From Pochonia chlamydosporia 170 (Eukaryota; Ascomycota; Sordariomycetes; Hypocreales; Clavicipitaceae): a DNA stretch of 64,000 nucleotides. Under the pieces are notes generated by a model. That model searched no databases. It saw only the letters and a list, made by a program, of their open reading frames with translations, and had not been told where the DNA came from. Below are positions 63,777 to 64,000 of this stretch, one piece after another (the stretch's first letter is position 1; the number at the start of each line of letters is the position of its first letter). Location of the stretch: NCBI RefSeq assembly GCF_001653235.2, contig NW_019154043.1, positions 1,054,001-1,118,000 on the forward strand, given 5' to 3'. Position numbers and translations under genes: made by a program.

Positions 63777-64000
63777 ATGGGGAACTCTCAATCGTCTTCA
63801 GCCACGCAATTCGCTCCTGTGGGAGTGCCGGCACTACCGTCCGTCAAACCCTGCTACCTGTCCGGTGACCCGGACCTGTATGGGATTGGTATACGGTTTG
63901 GCTTCTATTTCCAGTACGCTGCGGCCGTTATTGTCATCTTCGGGAAATTCGATAAACGTTTTGTCGGTTGGCTGGCGGGATTTGTCCTCCTCGCCACCGC
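63777..64000 (+). CDS. Membrane protein, N-terminal part (runs off the window)
   Basis: An open frame from the ATG at 63777 to the window edge (74 complete codons). It has a Cys-Tyr-x-x-Gly-x-Pro-Asp-Leu-Tyr-Gly-x-Gly-Ile-Arg block (CYLSGDPDLYGIGIRFGFYF). A first helix (FYFQYAAAVIVIF), a basic loop and the start of a second helix (WLAGFVLLATA) follow. The PDLYGxGIR block opens a large multi-pass membrane family in Pezizomycotina whose role is unknown. Confidence 0.75.
   Translation, partial: MGNSQSSSATQFAPVGVPALPSVKPCYLSGDPDLYGIGIRFGFYFQYAAAVIVIFGKFDKRFVGWLAGFVLLAT

Overview
The window is a piece of nuclear genome from a filamentous ascomycete (Pezizomycotina), most likely a Sordariomycete. 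The reasons are short GT-AG introns of about 50-100 nt with RCTAAC or RCTGAC branch points, NACHT-type NLR genes, HsbA-like hydrophobic-surface-binding proteins, WSC and PAN-like ectodomains, fungal cytochromes P450, and gene-poor AT-rich blocks that look RIP-mutated. No tRNA, rRNA or CRISPR is visible. Most genes below are exon models that I joined by hand; the frame closes in every joined model listed as CDS.

Layout. 0-4 kb: the 5' part of a cytosolic isoleucyl-tRNA synthetase (minus) with a 6-nt micro-exon, then a multi-pass membrane protein (minus) that needs a GC-AG intron. 4-8.5 kb: gene-poor DNA with a broken hAT transposase. 8.5-14.6 kb: three secreted proteins, namely an acidic-tailed one, a 712-aa protein of about 32 Cys-rich 19-residue repeats, and a Lys/Cys repeat protein whose second PAN-like domain is out of frame. 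16.6-19.9 kb: an NLR of five exons. 21-26 kb: an F-box/2EXR-like protein, an atypical protein kinase, a DUF899 thioredoxin-like protein, and a single-pass membrane protein with a PAN-like ectodomain. 27.5-35 kb: a proline-rich unknown, a VOC/glyoxalase protein, a Gfo/Idh/MocA oxidoreductase, an NmrA-type protein, and an APH-like protein with an altered metal-site Asp. 35.4-38.9 kb: an HsbA - secreted class-3 lipase - HsbA trio. 40-46.2 kb: a hotdog acyl-CoA thioesterase and a PNP-NACHT-ankyrin NLR with a transmembrane segment inside its PNP domain. 48-50.1 kb: a P450 relic and a cystinosin-type PQ-loop transporter.

51.8-61.6 kb is an accessory region. A pair of imperfect 30-bp inverted repeats, each beside an AT-rich block, encloses a decayed WSC-GH3 beta-xylosidase fusion and an intact membrane protein that resembles PaxA of indole-diterpene clusters (tentative). 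To the right lie an intact P450, half of a second P450, a 3-beta-HSD/epimerase-type dehydrogenase, and a START-like secreted protein broken by a 4-bp duplication. Together these look like the decayed remains of a secondary-metabolite cluster. The window ends with a GPI-anchored Cys-rich protein and the start of another membrane protein.
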